From: Actinomadura livida
Lineage (GTDB): Bacteria; Actinomycetota; Actinomycetes; Streptosporangiales; Streptosporangiaceae
Direction of reading: 5' to 3'
Assembly (NCBI RefSeq): GCF_014648675.1
Contig: NZ_BMRO01000020.1
Location: forward strand, 62,652 to 126,651
DNA length: 64,000 nt
The notes under the pieces are model-generated. The model was given only the letters and a program-made list of their open reading frames with translations, searched no databases and was not told the DNA's origin. The translations under genes were made by a program, and so were the position numbers. This document shows, in pieces, positions 18,669 to 28,153 of this stretch (position 1 is its first letter; every line of letters starts with the position of its first letter).

Positions 18669-20732
18669 ATGCGCGTCAAGAACATGCTGCTGGTGCCCGC
18701 GGCGGCCCTCGGGCTGGTCGCGGGACTCGCGGTCGTCCCGGCCGCCGCGCAGCCGAGCCCTCCCATCCCGGAACCCACCGCCAACCCGTGGCAGATGCGC
18801 CACTGGCCGCGGACGCAGCCGTGGCAGCTCGACCAGCCGGACGCCCGCACGTTCGCGGCGGGCGCCCCGCGTCCCGTCGACCCGCAGAACTACGAACTCC
18901 CCGACACCATGACCTGGGACGACTACAGGGCCGTGCCCGGCACGTCGTGGGCCGACCCGTCCCGCAAGGGATCGGAGAAGAACTTCAACGGCGCGATCGT
19001 CCTGGTCGACTACCCCAACCAGCCGTTCGAGGTGACGCAGCCGCACAACTCCAGCATCTTCGGCAACCCCGTCGGCGTCAGCGACGTCCCCCGCACGGAG
19101 GTCGCCCGGTTCTACCAGGACTTCCTCAACAAGCCGCAGAAGCTCAACCACGGCCACACCCTGCACGAGTACTGGATGGAGGACTCCGGCGGCCGGTACG
19201 GGGTGAACCTCACCGCGTTCGGGGCGTACGAGATGCCCGCCAAGGACCACGAGTACGGCGTGGAGAGCCGGATGCAGGGCGGGATGGGCTGCCCCGGGGG
19301 CGACACCTGCGACCGCGACCTGCGCCAGGACGCCCGTGCCGCGTGGATCGCCGACGTCGGCGAGGAGAAGGCCGCCGAGTTCGACTTCGTGTTCTTCCTC
19401 AGCGCGGGGCAGGACGAGTCGAGCACCTGGCAGGAATTCGGGGAGATGAAGTTCGCCTCGAAGGAGGACGTGCCGCCCGAGTGGGGGCCCGGTGACCCGA
19501 ACCTGCCGAACTGGGTGGACACCCGGTACGTCGACTGGACGTCGTGGCAGGCCGGTTCCACGCTGTGGCCGAACGCCGTGTCCGGCAGCTCCACCCAGGC
19601 GGAGAGCTCCGGCATGTCGGTGTTCGCCCACGAGTTCAGCCACATCCTGGGCATCGGTGACAACTACAACAACCCGTACGGCGAGCCGCCGCGCCGCGCG
19701 TTCAGCGGCCCGTGGGACATGCTCAGCCGCGGCACGTTCAACGGCCCCGGCGGCCCGCACAGCCGGTGGACGATCCCCGCCACCGGCGGCGCCTCCATGG
19801 GCGCGCAGCACATGCTGCGCAACAAGCTGAAGCTCGGCATCGTCGACCCGGGCAAGGTGCTCCGACTCGACCGGGAGACGCTCGCGTCGTCCGGCACGGT
19901 CGTCGCCCGGGTGACGGCCCGCGCCGCCGAGCCCGGCCGGGGCGGCCTCGCGGGCATCAACCTGGTGCTCGGCGACGGCGGCGACCGGAGCCCGGCCTGC
20001 GACACCGCCACCGACCCGCTCTGCGACGGCGGCGGCTACGACAACTACACGATCGAGGTCGTGGACCGGATGGGCACCGACTCGTTCACCCCGGACTCCG
20101 GCGTCCTGCTCGCGAAGACGAAGGACCAGGACCGGGCGCCGTTCATCTGGGTCAAGGACGCCAACCCGCAGGACATCGACAAGGTCGACTTCGTCCTGCC
20201 GGACGGCACCCCCAAGATGATGACGATCGGCGACTACCGGCAGCTCTCGGACGCGCTGTTCCACGCCGGAACGAACTCCGGCAGCGAGTACGAGTACGTC
20301 GACGAGGCCAACCGCCTGCACTTCTACGTCCTCGACGTGCACCGCGACCGGAAGGGCGTCCTGTCGTACACGGTCGCGATCCGCTCCCTGGACGGCGCCG
20401 GGCCGCAGCGGCGCGGCGTGCGGGTCGGCAACGGGCACGCCCGGCCGACCGGCGCCGGCTGGGCGAGGTGCACGGTGACGCTCCACAACAGGGGACGGGG
20501 CGGCGGCGGCCACCACGGCTCGGACGTGTTCCGGCTCAGCGCCGGCGCGCCCGGCGGCTGGACGGCGTGGCTGCCGAACGAACTCGCCACCGCCGAGGCC
20601 GGAGGCCGCACTGAGGCCGAGGTGTGGGCGAAGGCGGGGCCGGGCGCCGACCGCCGGGCGGACCTGCGGCTGACCGCCACGTCGGAGAGCGACCCGTCGA
20701 AGTCCGACACTGGGACGTGCCGCCTGCGCTGA
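18669..20732 (+). CDS. Secreted M6-family (immune inhibitor A-like) metalloprotease
   Basis: A protein of 687 residues. The signal peptide is MRVKNMLLVPAAALGLVAGL with a cut after VVPAAAQ or nearby. The catalytic zinc motif is SVFAHEFSHILGIGDNYN (HExxH plus the downstream Asp), near residue 320. The M6 context ILVDYPNQPF and RFYQDFL is also present. A C-terminal beta-rich part (about 580-687) is probably a substrate- or wall-binding domain. It would degrade extracellular proteins. It is preceded by a hairpin over its ribosome site and followed by a strong terminator, so it is monocistronic. Confidence 0.9.
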   Translation: MRVKNMLLVPAAALGLVAGLAVVPAAAQPSPPIPEPTANPWQMRHWPRTQPWQLDQPDARTFAAGAPRPVDPQNYELPDTMTWDDYRAVPGTSWADPSRKGSEKNFNGAIVLVDYPNQPFEVTQPHNSSIFGNPVGVSDVPRTEVARFYQDFLNKPQKLNHGHTLHEYWMEDSGGRYGVNLTAFGAYEMPAKDHEYGVESRMQGGMGCPGGDTCDRDLRQDARAAWIADVGEEKAAEFDFVFFLSAGQDESSTWQEFGEMKFASKEDVPPEWGPGDPNLPNWVDTRYVDWTSWQAGSTLWPNAVSGSSTQAESSGMSVFAHEFSHILGIGDNYNNPYGEPPRRAFSGPWDMLSRGTFNGPGGPHSRWTIPATGGASMGAQHMLRNKLKLGIVDPGKVLRLDRETLASSGTVVARVTARAAEPGRGGLAGINLVLGDGGDRSPACDTATDPLCDGGGYDNYTIEVVDRMGTDSFTPDSGVLLAKTKDQDRAPFIWVKDANPQDIDKVDFVLPDGTPKMMTIGDYRQLSDALFHAGTNSGSEYEYVDEANRLHFYVLDVHRDRKGVLSYTVAIRSLDGAGPQRRGVRVGNGHARPTGAGWARCTVTLHNRGRGGGGHHGSDVFRLSAGAPGGWTAWLPNELATAEAGGRTEAEVWAKAGPGADRRADLRLTATSESDPSKSDTGTCRLR

Positions 20733-20742
20733 CCCCGGGCGC

Positions 20743-20780
20743 TCATGGACGGCCCCCGCTCCCCGGGGGGCCGTCCATGA
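20743..20780 (+). terminator. Strong hairpin terminator after the M6 protease gene
   Basis: A perfect 15-bp stem (TCATGGACGGCCCCC / GGGGGCCGTCCATGA) closes an 8-nt loop, 10 nt after the protease stop. There is no T-tract, as is common in high-GC actinobacteria. Being nearly symmetrical, it could also act on antisense transcripts. Confidence 0.75.
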
Positions 20781-20802
20781 CCCGCACCGCCCCGGCGATG
20801 CG

Positions 20803-22050
20803 ATGCCGAATGCGCGTTTCGGGATGTCGAGCCGGGATACGTCACCGAACGTGACGATCTTGAACGTTCCGTGGTGGAGGCGGATCGCGGGTCTGGCGGC
20901 GGGCGTCGCCCTGGCGGCGACGGGAACGGTCCTCGCGGGGTCCGGGCAGGCGGCCGCCGCCGCGCCACCGGCTCTCCGCGAGTTCGACCTGCGCCGCGGC
21001 CCCGACCGGGGCGCGCCGATCCGGGCGCTCGACGGGAGGCTCCACCGCGTCGGCGCCGACGCGGTGCTCGGCTCGTCCGGCGGGAAGAGGCTGCGCGGCG
21101 GCTGCGGCAAGGCGGCCCGTGTGCCCGCCCAGTCGCTCGTGTACTGCTTCGACAAGGCCGACTCCGCCACCGGCCAGTGGGTCCCGCAGGGCGTCACGAC
21201 CATCTCGGACGCCAAGGCGGCCGAACGCTTGGCCGGCGGGTCCCGGCCGCTCCTCGTGTCCTGGCACGGCGGCGGACGCGTCAAGGTCACGTTCGTCGAC
21301 GCCGACAGGCGCACCTATCGCCACGTGCTGCTCGTCTACCCGACCATGAAGGGCAAGAAGCCCACCTTCACCGACGTCGACATCCACGCGGGCGGCATCG
21401 CCTGGTACGGGGACAAGCTCTACGTGGCCGACACCCACCACGGCCTCCGCGAGTTCGACACGCGCCTCATCTTCGACCTGCGCAGGAGCAAAGAGGGCTC
21501 GACGCGCGACTCAGGCCACGTGGGTCTCCACGGAAGGAAGTACCACGGCCACGGCTACCGCTACGTGATGCCCCAGACGGGAAGCTGGAAATTCGCTCAA
21601 GGCTGGACCGGCGGCAAGTGTCGAGGCAGCGGCCCGTTGCGGATGTCCTGGGTCGCCATCGACCGCACCACCTGGCACCACGTCCTCATCGCCGGCGAGT
21701 GGTGCCGCCCCAAGGGGCCGAGGGGACGTGTTGTCACCTGGCCTGTGCAGGCACTGAACGGCACCCGCACCGTCCGCGCCGACTGGTCCGCGCCCCTTCC
21801 CTACGACCGGCTCCAGGGCGCGGTCAGGACGAACGGCCACTGGTGGTTCACGCAGGGCCTCGGCAAGAAACGCGGACGGCTCTTCATGGCGCGGCGCGAG
21901 TGGTGGGGCTGGGCCGGCGTCACGTACCGCACCATCTCCTACGGCCCCGAGGACCTGTCCTGCTACCGCGGCCAGCACCGCATCTGGACCGTCGCCGAAT
22001 ACGCTCACAAGCGGGCCTTGTGGAGCTTCCCCGCCGCCCCCTGCCGCTGA
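20803..22050 (+). CDS. Secreted protein of unknown function
   Basis: A protein of up to 415 residues. A twin-Arg-like WWRRIAGLAAGVALAATGTV followed by an Ala-rich stretch (GQAAAAAP) is a signal peptide. The mature part has repeated aromatic/Gly stretches (GIAWYGDKLYVADTHHGLRE, HHVLIAGEWCR, YDRLQGAVRTNGHWWFTQG) that look like beta-propeller blades. Five or six cysteines in the mature part could form disulfides. No enzyme motif is recognised. The start is uncertain: ATG 20803, ATG 20824 or GTG 20851 all keep the signal peptide and none has a strong ribosome site. It is convergent with the large conflict-system gene, with only 6 nt between them. Confidence 0.75.
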   Translation: MPNARFGMSSRDTSPNVTILNVPWWRRIAGLAAGVALAATGTVLAGSGQAAAAAPPALREFDLRRGPDRGAPIRALDGRLHRVGADAVLGSSGGKRLRGGCGKAARVPAQSLVYCFDKADSATGQWVPQGVTTISDAKAAERLAGGSRPLLVSWHGGGRVKVTFVDADRRTYRHVLLVYPTMKGKKPTFTDVDIHAGGIAWYGDKLYVADTHHGLREFDTRLIFDLRRSKEGSTRDSGHVGLHGRKYHGHGYRYVMPQTGSWKFAQGWTGGKCRGSGPLRMSWVAIDRTTWHHVLIAGEWCRPKGPRGRVVTWPVQALNGTRTVRADWSAPLPYDRLQGAVRTNGHWWFTQGLGKKRGRLFMARREWWGWAGVTYRTISYGPEDLSCYRGQHRIWTVAEYAHKRALWSFPAAPCR

Positions 22051-22056
22051 CCGCCC

Positions 22057-25000
22057 TCAGGCGAAAGGCGACGCGTGGGCGACCTGAAGAACGTGCCGTC
22101 GCCCCCCGCGGACCAGCACTCCACGTCCGGCCACTCCGGATCCGCTGGGCGGCTCAGCCTCGTACAACCGGTTCTCCTCGCCGAACCGGGACCCCAGGAG
22201 CAGAGCCGGTGCCCCCATCTCGTGCAGCGTGGAGACCAGGGGATCGACGGGCTGGTCGAGGACGGTGAGCAGCCGCGCCAGCACGAGGTGGATCAGGTTG
22301 CCCTTCGAGGCCAGGACGTCGTGGGGGAAATTGCGCAGCGGATCGTCTTCGAGGTCGCGGTCGATGACAAAGAGGAAGACCTCGGCGTCCGGTGGCCGCC
22401 GCACGAGCCCGGCCACGGTCTCGCGGAACTCCTCGGCCGAATCGGTGTACCCGACACCGGGACCCGCGGCTTCGGTGAGGCCGAACTCCTCGGCGAGCGA
22501 CAGCAGAATCTCGTGCGCGTCGAAGACGTGGATCTCGGCCTTCGGACGGCCTTGCCGTGCCCAGATGCCGTCGATGAGCAGTTGGAGGGCGTTCGCGCGT
22601 CCCGATCCGGGCGGCCCGGCGACCAGCAGATGCGGGTCGGCGTCGAAGTCCACGTACACCGGTTCGCGCGTACCGTCGGCGACCCCGATCGGTATCCGCC
22701 GGTCGGTGACCGCGGGCAGTTCCCCCGCGTAGACCAGCTCCGGCAGGTCCGGTGGCGGCCCCGGCGGTTCGTCGGGTCGCGAGTCCGCGTCCTTGATCCC
22801 CGGGAACTCCAGCAACCTGCGGTAGCGGGTGGCGAAGTGGGGGTCGAACCTGCGGAGGCCGATCATCTGCCCGTCGTCGGCGCAGACGATCACGACCGGG
22901 TCCTCGCCGTACTCCTCGACCAGCGAGCGGAGCTGCTCGGGGAAGATCCCCTCGGACGAGGCGTCGCCGGGGTCGGCCTGCTCCCGGGACATCTGGAGGA
23001 GCAGGACGCCGCCGCGGCTCTCCCTGAAGACGTCGGCCATGGTCCTGCCCGGCTCGCGGACGAGGTAGCCCAGCCAGTCGGCGTGGGCGATCCGCACGTT
23101 GCCGTGCGCCAGCGCACCGCGTTCGGCGAGCATCCCGCCGTACTCCGCCGCCAGCCTGGCGATCCGCAGCGTGTCCGTCCCCGCGTACACGATGTGGCGG
23201 GACCGGCGCTCGTCCGGCCCGGCCTGCGTCTCGGATCTGCGGAGTTGCCGGAGGATCTCGGTGACGGCCGGATCCTCGTCGGGCTCCGACCGGGTGCCCG
23301 CCTCCAGCGCGGTGACCCACTGGAAGCGCTCGCCGAACCCGGGGACGGCGCCGAGCAGCTCGCGGAACCGGTCCGCGTCGCCGCAGAGGACCACCAGCGC
23401 GTCCTCGGGCTCCTCCGTTAGCGCGGTGATCAGATTCCTGATCATCTCCGGGCGGAGGTAGGTGTCCTCCGGGAGGATGCCGGGGGCGTCATGGACGAGG
23501 ACGACACTGCCCTGGGCGGCGCGGTAGATGCGGGCGATGGAGGCGTCGCGGTGCTGGTCCCAGTGCGACCGGCCGTGGGAGAGGGTGATGAGGTTCCCCT
23601 GCGCCAGCAGACCGCGTTCACCGAGGATCTCCCCGTACAACCGCGCGACCGTGGTCATCTCCAGCGCGTACGGGGCCGGGAGGATCAGATGCCGGAGCCT
23701 GGGCGGGCGGCCCGCGCGCGTCTCCCCGACCTGGCCGAGCAGGATCTCCCGCAAGGCGGCCCGCACCTGGACGGTGTCGATCACCTCGTAATCGCCGTCC
23801 TGGTTGGCCTCCACGTGGGGAACCGAGTCGTGGAGGCCCTCGATGAGCACGTCGATGAGCTCTGCGTCGAGGCTCGGCCGGGCGGCCTGCTCGGCGAGGA
23901 CCCTGCGTTGGCGGAAGGCTCGCCCGGCGAACTCGGCGATCGCGGGCCCCGGCGGTTCGGGGGCCAGGGTGAACTCGCGCGGGCCGTCGTTGCCGGCGCG
24001 GAGGTGGGCGGTGTCGACGCGGGGGAAGGGGAGGCGGGCCCGCCCCATGACGCGCTGTGAGACGTCCGGCGGCAAGGGGCTCACGGCGAGGCGCCAGCCG
24101 AGCAGGGGCAGCAGCCGGTTCCACGCCGGGGTGTCCTCGACGGTGGACGCGCCGACCAGGAGCTGCATCCCGCCGGTGCGGCCGCGCTGGGCGATCGACT
24201 GCAGGGCCCCGGCCACCTGCTTCCTGCCGCCGGGAAGCGTCAGCGACAGGTCAGCGAACACGACGAGCCCCGGGGCGTCGCCCAGAGCCCCGTGCACCCT
24301 CGCTTCCAGCTCGGCCGTGATGTAGTCGATGAAATTCTGGAGCCGCTGCGGCCGGCCGAGGAGTTCCTCTTCGGAGAAGACGGTGTGCGGCAGGCTGAGC
24401 CGTTCGCCGAGCGGGTGCTCGCCCAGCCCGGCGAAGGCGAAGGTGAGGTCCCCGGGGGCGTAGGACGCCGCGAGCGCGAGGGCGATGTCGCGGAGGGCGT
24501 GCTGCCGGGCCTCGGGCTCGCCCACGATCAGGCCGTGCGGAGTGCCCGCCGAGATGTCGAGCGGATAGAGCGTGACGACGTTGCCGTCCAGGTCGTATCC
24601 GATCGCGGGATCGCGGGCTTCGAGAGCGGACCGCGCCCACGTCTCCTCGAACATCCCGCTGGTCCCGCCGCCGTTCAGCTTGAGCACGTCGAACCGCGGG
24701 ACGGCCGGAGGCGGCGCCGCGGTCCCGATGGGGGACGGCTCGGCCGCCACCGGCTCGGCGGGGGCCAGTTCGGCCGCTGCCGGCTGGGCCGGCGCCGGAG
24801 GCGGCGCGGCATCGTCGGGCCACGGGAACCCGCGCACTCGCCGGGCGCGCTCCTTCATGCGCTCCACGATGGGATCGGCGGCATCCGGGGATATGGATGC
24901 GGGTCGAAAGCTCGGAACGCTGACCTCCCCCGGGACGTGCAGGAAGGCCGAGCCCGGACCCGCAGCACCGGGAGTCCCCATCTGCCATGACACGTAGGCG

Positions 25001-27138
25001 CCGAGTACCGGCGGCAGGCCCACGTCGTCCGGTGTGCAGAAGACGAACCGGATGCCCAGGGCCGAACCGTCCGCATTGAGCGCGACGATGGATTCCAGAA
25101 GGGTGGGTTGGGCGGCCAGCAGCGCGCCCGCGTCATCGATGACCACGAGCATGGCGGGCAGCGGTTCGAGCGAGTCGCCCTCGGCGGCGTCCGCCCGGTA
25201 GTCGTCCCACCGCGCTGTCCCGGAATTCCGTAGGACGGCCTTGCGGCGCTCCCGCTCCGCTTCAAGCAAGCCCCGGAGCCGGCTGATCAGTAGCGAGTCC
25301 GCCGAGCCGGCGTGGAGATCGTTCACCACGTGGGGAAGGTTCTCCAGCCCGGCGAGGGGCGCGCCTCCGGAAATGTCGGCGAACGTGAATGAAACCACGT
25401 TGGGGGAGTGCCTGAGCGCGAGCCCGAACAGGAGTGTCCGCAGCAGCGCGTGGCGAAGGGGAGCCGGACCGGTGATCAAGCCGTGCGGCCCGTACTCGCT
25501 GTCGTTCAGCACGTCGACCTGCACGATGGCCTGGCCGTGGTCCACGCCGATGGGAACGCGACCGGGCGGGCGGTCCCAGTTCTCGCCGATCAGTTCATCG
25601 ACCGTCGCGTCCTGGATGTCCAGGAGGCTCGGCATCGCGCTGGGCGCCTGCGCCGGCCGGGTGAGGTGGGTGCGGGTCTCGGGGGTGACAAGGGCGAAGT
25701 GGGCGGTGTCCGTGGTGAGGGTCAGCGGGCCGCCTTCGGCGGGAAGGAGGGCGCGGAAGGTCTCGGCGGACGTGCCGGCGCGGCGTTCGATCTCGGCGGA
25801 GACAGCTTTCAGGACGTGCCGGGTGTGCTGCGCCTCGGGGCGCGGGAGGGTGTCGAGGAGGGCCTCGCGGGCGCCGGGGACGAACTCGTAGCGCACCCCG
25901 CCGGCCGGGCGCAGGAGGCCGCTCAGCAGGACCTCGGCGAGCTGCCCCGGACCGGAGCGGCCGAGGATCCGGTGCTGGATGAGCCGCATCACCGGCAGGG
26001 ACGGCACGGACACGGCCACGTGCGCGGCGAGTTCGGCGGCGTCCGGGGACGCGGTGGCGAGGAAGCGGCGGACGCGTTCGGCGACGGGCAGTTCGCGTTC
26101 GCGGGCGGGCGGCGCCGTCCCGGGCGGGCGTGCCGGCAGCGTCGCGATCGCGGCGGGCTGCGGGTCCGAGCCGGAGAGGAGGCGGGCCCACGCGCCGAAC
26201 CAGCGGGGCGCCACCTCCAGGACGGGGACGTGCACGCCTGGCGTCGCGGCGCCGTCGTACGGGCTGAAGCGCAGATCGGTGTTCGGCGCGCCGGGGCGGG
26301 GCAGCAGCGCCAGGCCGGGGGAGGCGGGGGCGGCGGTGCGGCGCCAGAGGTGCTCGGGGAGGGGCTGGAGGATCGCGGTCGGCCCGGCCCGCGCCCAGCG
26401 CCGGACGGCCTGCGCGGCGCGGCCGTCCCACCAGTGCGGGCCGGAGCAGTCGCTGAGGACCAGCACGGCGTGGCGGCCCGACGCGTCCAGGAGCGTCGCG
26501 GGGTCCTGCGATGGCGCGCCGGGGGCGGAGGTCACGCGGCCCGTCGCGCCGAGGTAGCTGACGTGGAGGTCCTGGAATGCGCCCTGCCGCAGCAGCGCCT
26601 CGGCCAGCTCGCGGGCGAGGGGGCGCCAGAGCCGCATGGTCGGCCCGGTGTCGACGACCAGGGTGAGGCTCAGCCAGCGTTCCGGTGACGGGACGAGGAC
26701 GGGCGTCCACCGGCGGGTGTCCGCGATGCGCGCGGCGGTCGCCTCCTCGTCCACCTCGGTGCGGTGCCGGGACGGGACGCGGCGTTTCAGCGGCCGCAGC
26801 GCCCGCTGCACGCCGAGCGGGTCCGCGAGCATCGGCGCGGTCGGGACGAGGACCTCGGCCGCCGCACCGCCCGCCGGTTCGGGTGCGGGGCCGGGCGGGG
26901 GATGCAGCGCGGTCAGCGGCACCGGCGGCACCGGCACCGGCCCGTCCGGACGCGGAGTCGTGAACCCCGGAGGGCCGGGCGGCGCCGAAACCGGCCGCTG
27001 CGGACGCACCGGGGCGGGCGGTGCGGTCTCCTCCGGGCCCGAGATGTGGCAGGCGAGCCACAGCAGTTCGCTCAGTTCCCGTGCGTCCGGCGGCGGCCCC
27101 ACCGCCCCCAGCACCTCGCGGAACCGGTCAATCGTCAT
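22057..27138 (-). CDS. Giant SAV_2336-like/vWA/EccC-EccA hybrid pseudo-ATPase of a VMAP-type conflict system
   Basis: A protein of 1693 residues. In order: a short helical start and Pro-rich linker (1-110) recalling SAV_2336 N-terminal proteins; a degenerate vWA domain (about 153-265; metal site DTGPT at 163); a helical/winged region (345-470); an EccC/FtsK-like module (525-750; GLITGPAPLRHALL at the Walker A position, VVIDDAG at Walker B); a second (845-1060; GLIVGEPEARQHAL); two EccA-like AAA modules (1145-1290 with ARLYGEILGERGLL, 1312-1445 with ARLAAEYGGMLAERG), both without P-loops; and a third EccC-like module (1478-1693; VAGPPGSGRANAL, VIDRD). Only the last is close to a working P-loop, with Arg for Lys. 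Its start overlaps the MoxR gene end by 11 nt. I infer a scaffold or sensor role rather than a secretion motor, since no other type VII genes are present. Confidence 0.85.
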   Translation of the reverse strand: MTIDRFREVLGAVGPPPDARELSELLWLACHISGPEETAPPAPVRPQRPVSAPPGPPGFTTPRPDGPVPVPPVPLTALHPPPGPAPEPAGGAAAEVLVPTAPMLADPLGVQRALRPLKRRVPSRHRTEVDEEATAARIADTRRWTPVLVPSPERWLSLTLVVDTGPTMRLWRPLARELAEALLRQGAFQDLHVSYLGATGRVTSAPGAPSQDPATLLDASGRHAVLVLSDCSGPHWWDGRAAQAVRRWARAGPTAILQPLPEHLWRRTAAPASPGLALLPRPGAPNTDLRFSPYDGAATPGVHVPVLEVAPRWFGAWARLLSGSDPQPAAIATLPARPPGTAPPARERELPVAERVRRFLATASPDAAELAAHVAVSVPSLPVMRLIQHRILGRSGPGQLAEVLLSGLLRPAGGVRYEFVPGAREALLDTLPRPEAQHTRHVLKAVSAEIERRAGTSAETFRALLPAEGGPLTLTTDTAHFALVTPETRTHLTRPAQAPSAMPSLLDIQDATVDELIGENWDRPPGRVPIGVDHGQAIVQVDVLNDSEYGPHGLITGPAPLRHALLRTLLFGLALRHSPNVVSFTFADISGGAPLAGLENLPHVVNDLHAGSADSLLISRLRGLLEAERERRKAVLRNSGTARWDDYRADAAEGDSLEPLPAMLVVIDDAGALLAAQPTLLESIVALNADGSALGIRFVFCTPDDVGLPPVLGAYVSWQMGTPGAAGPGSAFLHVPGEVSVPSFRPASISPDAADPIVERMKERARRVRGFPWPDDAAPPPAPAQPAAAELAPAEPVAAEPSPIGTAAPPPAVPRFDVLKLNGGGTSGMFEETWARSALEARDPAIGYDLDGNVVTLYPLDISAGTPHGLIVGEPEARQHALRDIALALAASYAPGDLTFAFAGLGEHPLGERLSLPHTVFSEEELLGRPQRLQNFIDYITAELEARVHGALGDAPGLVVFADLSLTLPGGRKQVAGALQSIAQRGRTGGMQLLVGASTVEDTPAWNRLLPLLGWRLAVSPLPPDVSQRVMGRARLPFPRVDTAHLRAGNDGPREFTLAPEPPGPAIAEFAGRAFRQRRVLAEQAARPSLDAELIDVLIEGLHDSVPHVEANQDGDYEVIDTVQVRAALREILLGQVGETRAGRPPRLRHLILPAPYALEMTTVARLYGEILGERGLLAQGNLITLSHGRSHWDQHRDASIARIYRAAQGSVVLVHDAPGILPEDTYLRPEMIRNLITALTEEPEDALVVLCGDADRFRELLGAVPGFGERFQWVTALEAGTRSEPDEDPAVTEILRQLRRSETQAGPDERRSRHIVYAGTDTLRIARLAAEYGGMLAERGALAHGNVRIAHADWLGYLVREPGRTMADVFRESRGGVLLLQMSREQADPGDASSEGIFPEQLRSLVEEYGEDPVVIVCADDGQMIGLRRFDPHFATRYRRLLEFPGIKDADSRPDEPPGPPPDLPELVYAGELPAVTDRRIPIGVADGTREPVYVDFDADPHLLVAGPPGSGRANALQLLIDGIWARQGRPKAEIHVFDAHEILLSLAEEFGLTEAAGPGVGYTDSAEEFRETVAGLVRRPPDAEVFLFVIDRDLEDDPLRNFPHDVLASKGNLIHLVLARLLTVLDQPVDPLVSTLHEMGAPALLLGSRFGEENRLYEAEPPSGSGVAGRGVLVRGGRRHVLQVAHASPFA

Positions 27139-28153
27139 CGATGGGCCCGGACAGGTACGGCATGATCCGGTCGGCGAGGCTCCGGCGGTCCTCGGCGTCG
27201 GCGTGCCGGCACAGGTAGACGGCGTTGAGGAGCTGGTCGGTGGCGAGCGTCCCGGCCGAGGAGCGTTCGAAGAACCGGCGGACGAGGTCGTCGCTCTGGT
27301 CGGCGAGCGGCCCGAGGTGCTCGCGGACGATCGCCGCCAGCTCCGCCTCGCCCGCGGGCTGCCGCAGCTCGACGGTGACGCAGCGCCGCAGGAACGCGGG
27401 CGGGAACTCCCGCTCGCCGTTGCTGGTCATCACGACCAGGGGGAACGCGTTGCAGCGGACGGTCCCGGCGGTGACGGTGACCCGGGCGCCGGGCCAGTCG
27501 AGCGGAGCTCGTCCTCTGGATGGCGGTGGGTGGGGGCTGGGGGACGGTCCGTCCGCGGTCATGACCTCGGCGGACGGGTCGGCGCGGCGGGTCAGCTCCG
27601 CGATCTCGTACTCGCCCTTCTCGAAGATGGTCAGCAGGTCGTTGGGCAGGTCGATGTCGCTCTTGTCGATCTCGTCGATCAGCAGGACGCGGGGACGGCC
27701 GTAGGGGAGCAGCGCGGTGCCGAGGGGACCGAGCCGGATGTAGCGGCCGATGTCCTCCTCGGAGGGCGCGCCCTCGCGTCCGGCCGCGTAGAGGCGAGTC
27801 AGCGGGTCGTACTGGTAGAGACCGTCGCGCAGAGTGGTCCGGCTGGTGATGGGCCAGTGCAGGACGGGCCCGAGCCCGAGTTCGTGGGCCACCGCGTAGG
27901 CCAGAGTCGATTTCCCCGTACCGGGCGGTCCCGTCACCAGCAGCGGGCGACGCAGGTACAGGGCGGCGTTGACCTGCTGCACGGCGTCGTCCGACGGCCG
28001 GTACGTCGTCGCCTGGTGCTCGTTGCCCGAACCCCCTTCCGGGGTACGCAGCACAGGCTCACCGTCGAAAGCGCGCCAAGGCGGGGGTGGAGGCAGCCGG
28101 TCGATGCCGTCATGCGGGTGACGGCTCCCGGTGTAGAGCAGCCAGTCGGGCAC
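27128..28153 (-). CDS. MoxR-type AAA+ ATPase of the VMAP conflict system
   Basis: A protein of 341 residues. Walker A is VTGPPGTGKSTLAYAVAHEL (about residue 73), Walker B is VLLIDEIDKSD, sensor I is VVMTSNGEREFPPAFLRRC, and the lid follows. A Ser/Pro-rich insert of about 35 residues sits between Walker B and sensor I. MoxR ATPases work with vWA-domain partners as chaperones or activators; here the neighbouring large protein carries a vWA-like domain. Start GTG at 28153 directly abuts the stop of the peptidase gene, and its end overlaps the large gene, so the three are co-translated. It appears to be the only fully canonical ATPase in the system. Confidence 0.93.
   Translation of the reverse strand: MPDWLLYTGSRHPHDGIDRLPPPPPWRAFDGEPVLRTPEGGSGNEHQATTYRPSDDAVQQVNAALYLRRPLLVTGPPGTGKSTLAYAVAHELGLGPVLHWPITSRTTLRDGLYQYDPLTRLYAAGREGAPSEEDIGRYIRLGPLGTALLPYGRPRVLLIDEIDKSDIDLPNDLLTIFEKGEYEIAELTRRADPSAEVMTADGPSPSPHPPPSRGRAPLDWPGARVTVTAGTVRCNAFPLVVMTSNGEREFPPAFLRRCVTVELRQPAGEAELAAIVREHLGPLADQSDDLVRRFFERSSAGTLATDQLLNAVYLCRHADAEDRRSLADRIMPYLSGPIDDD

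Noticed and set aside
22057..27138. A type VII secretion locus
   Set aside because: Although EccC- and EccA-like modules are present, there is no EccB, EccD, EccE, mycosin or WXG100 gene nearby, and the modules are mostly ATPase-dead.
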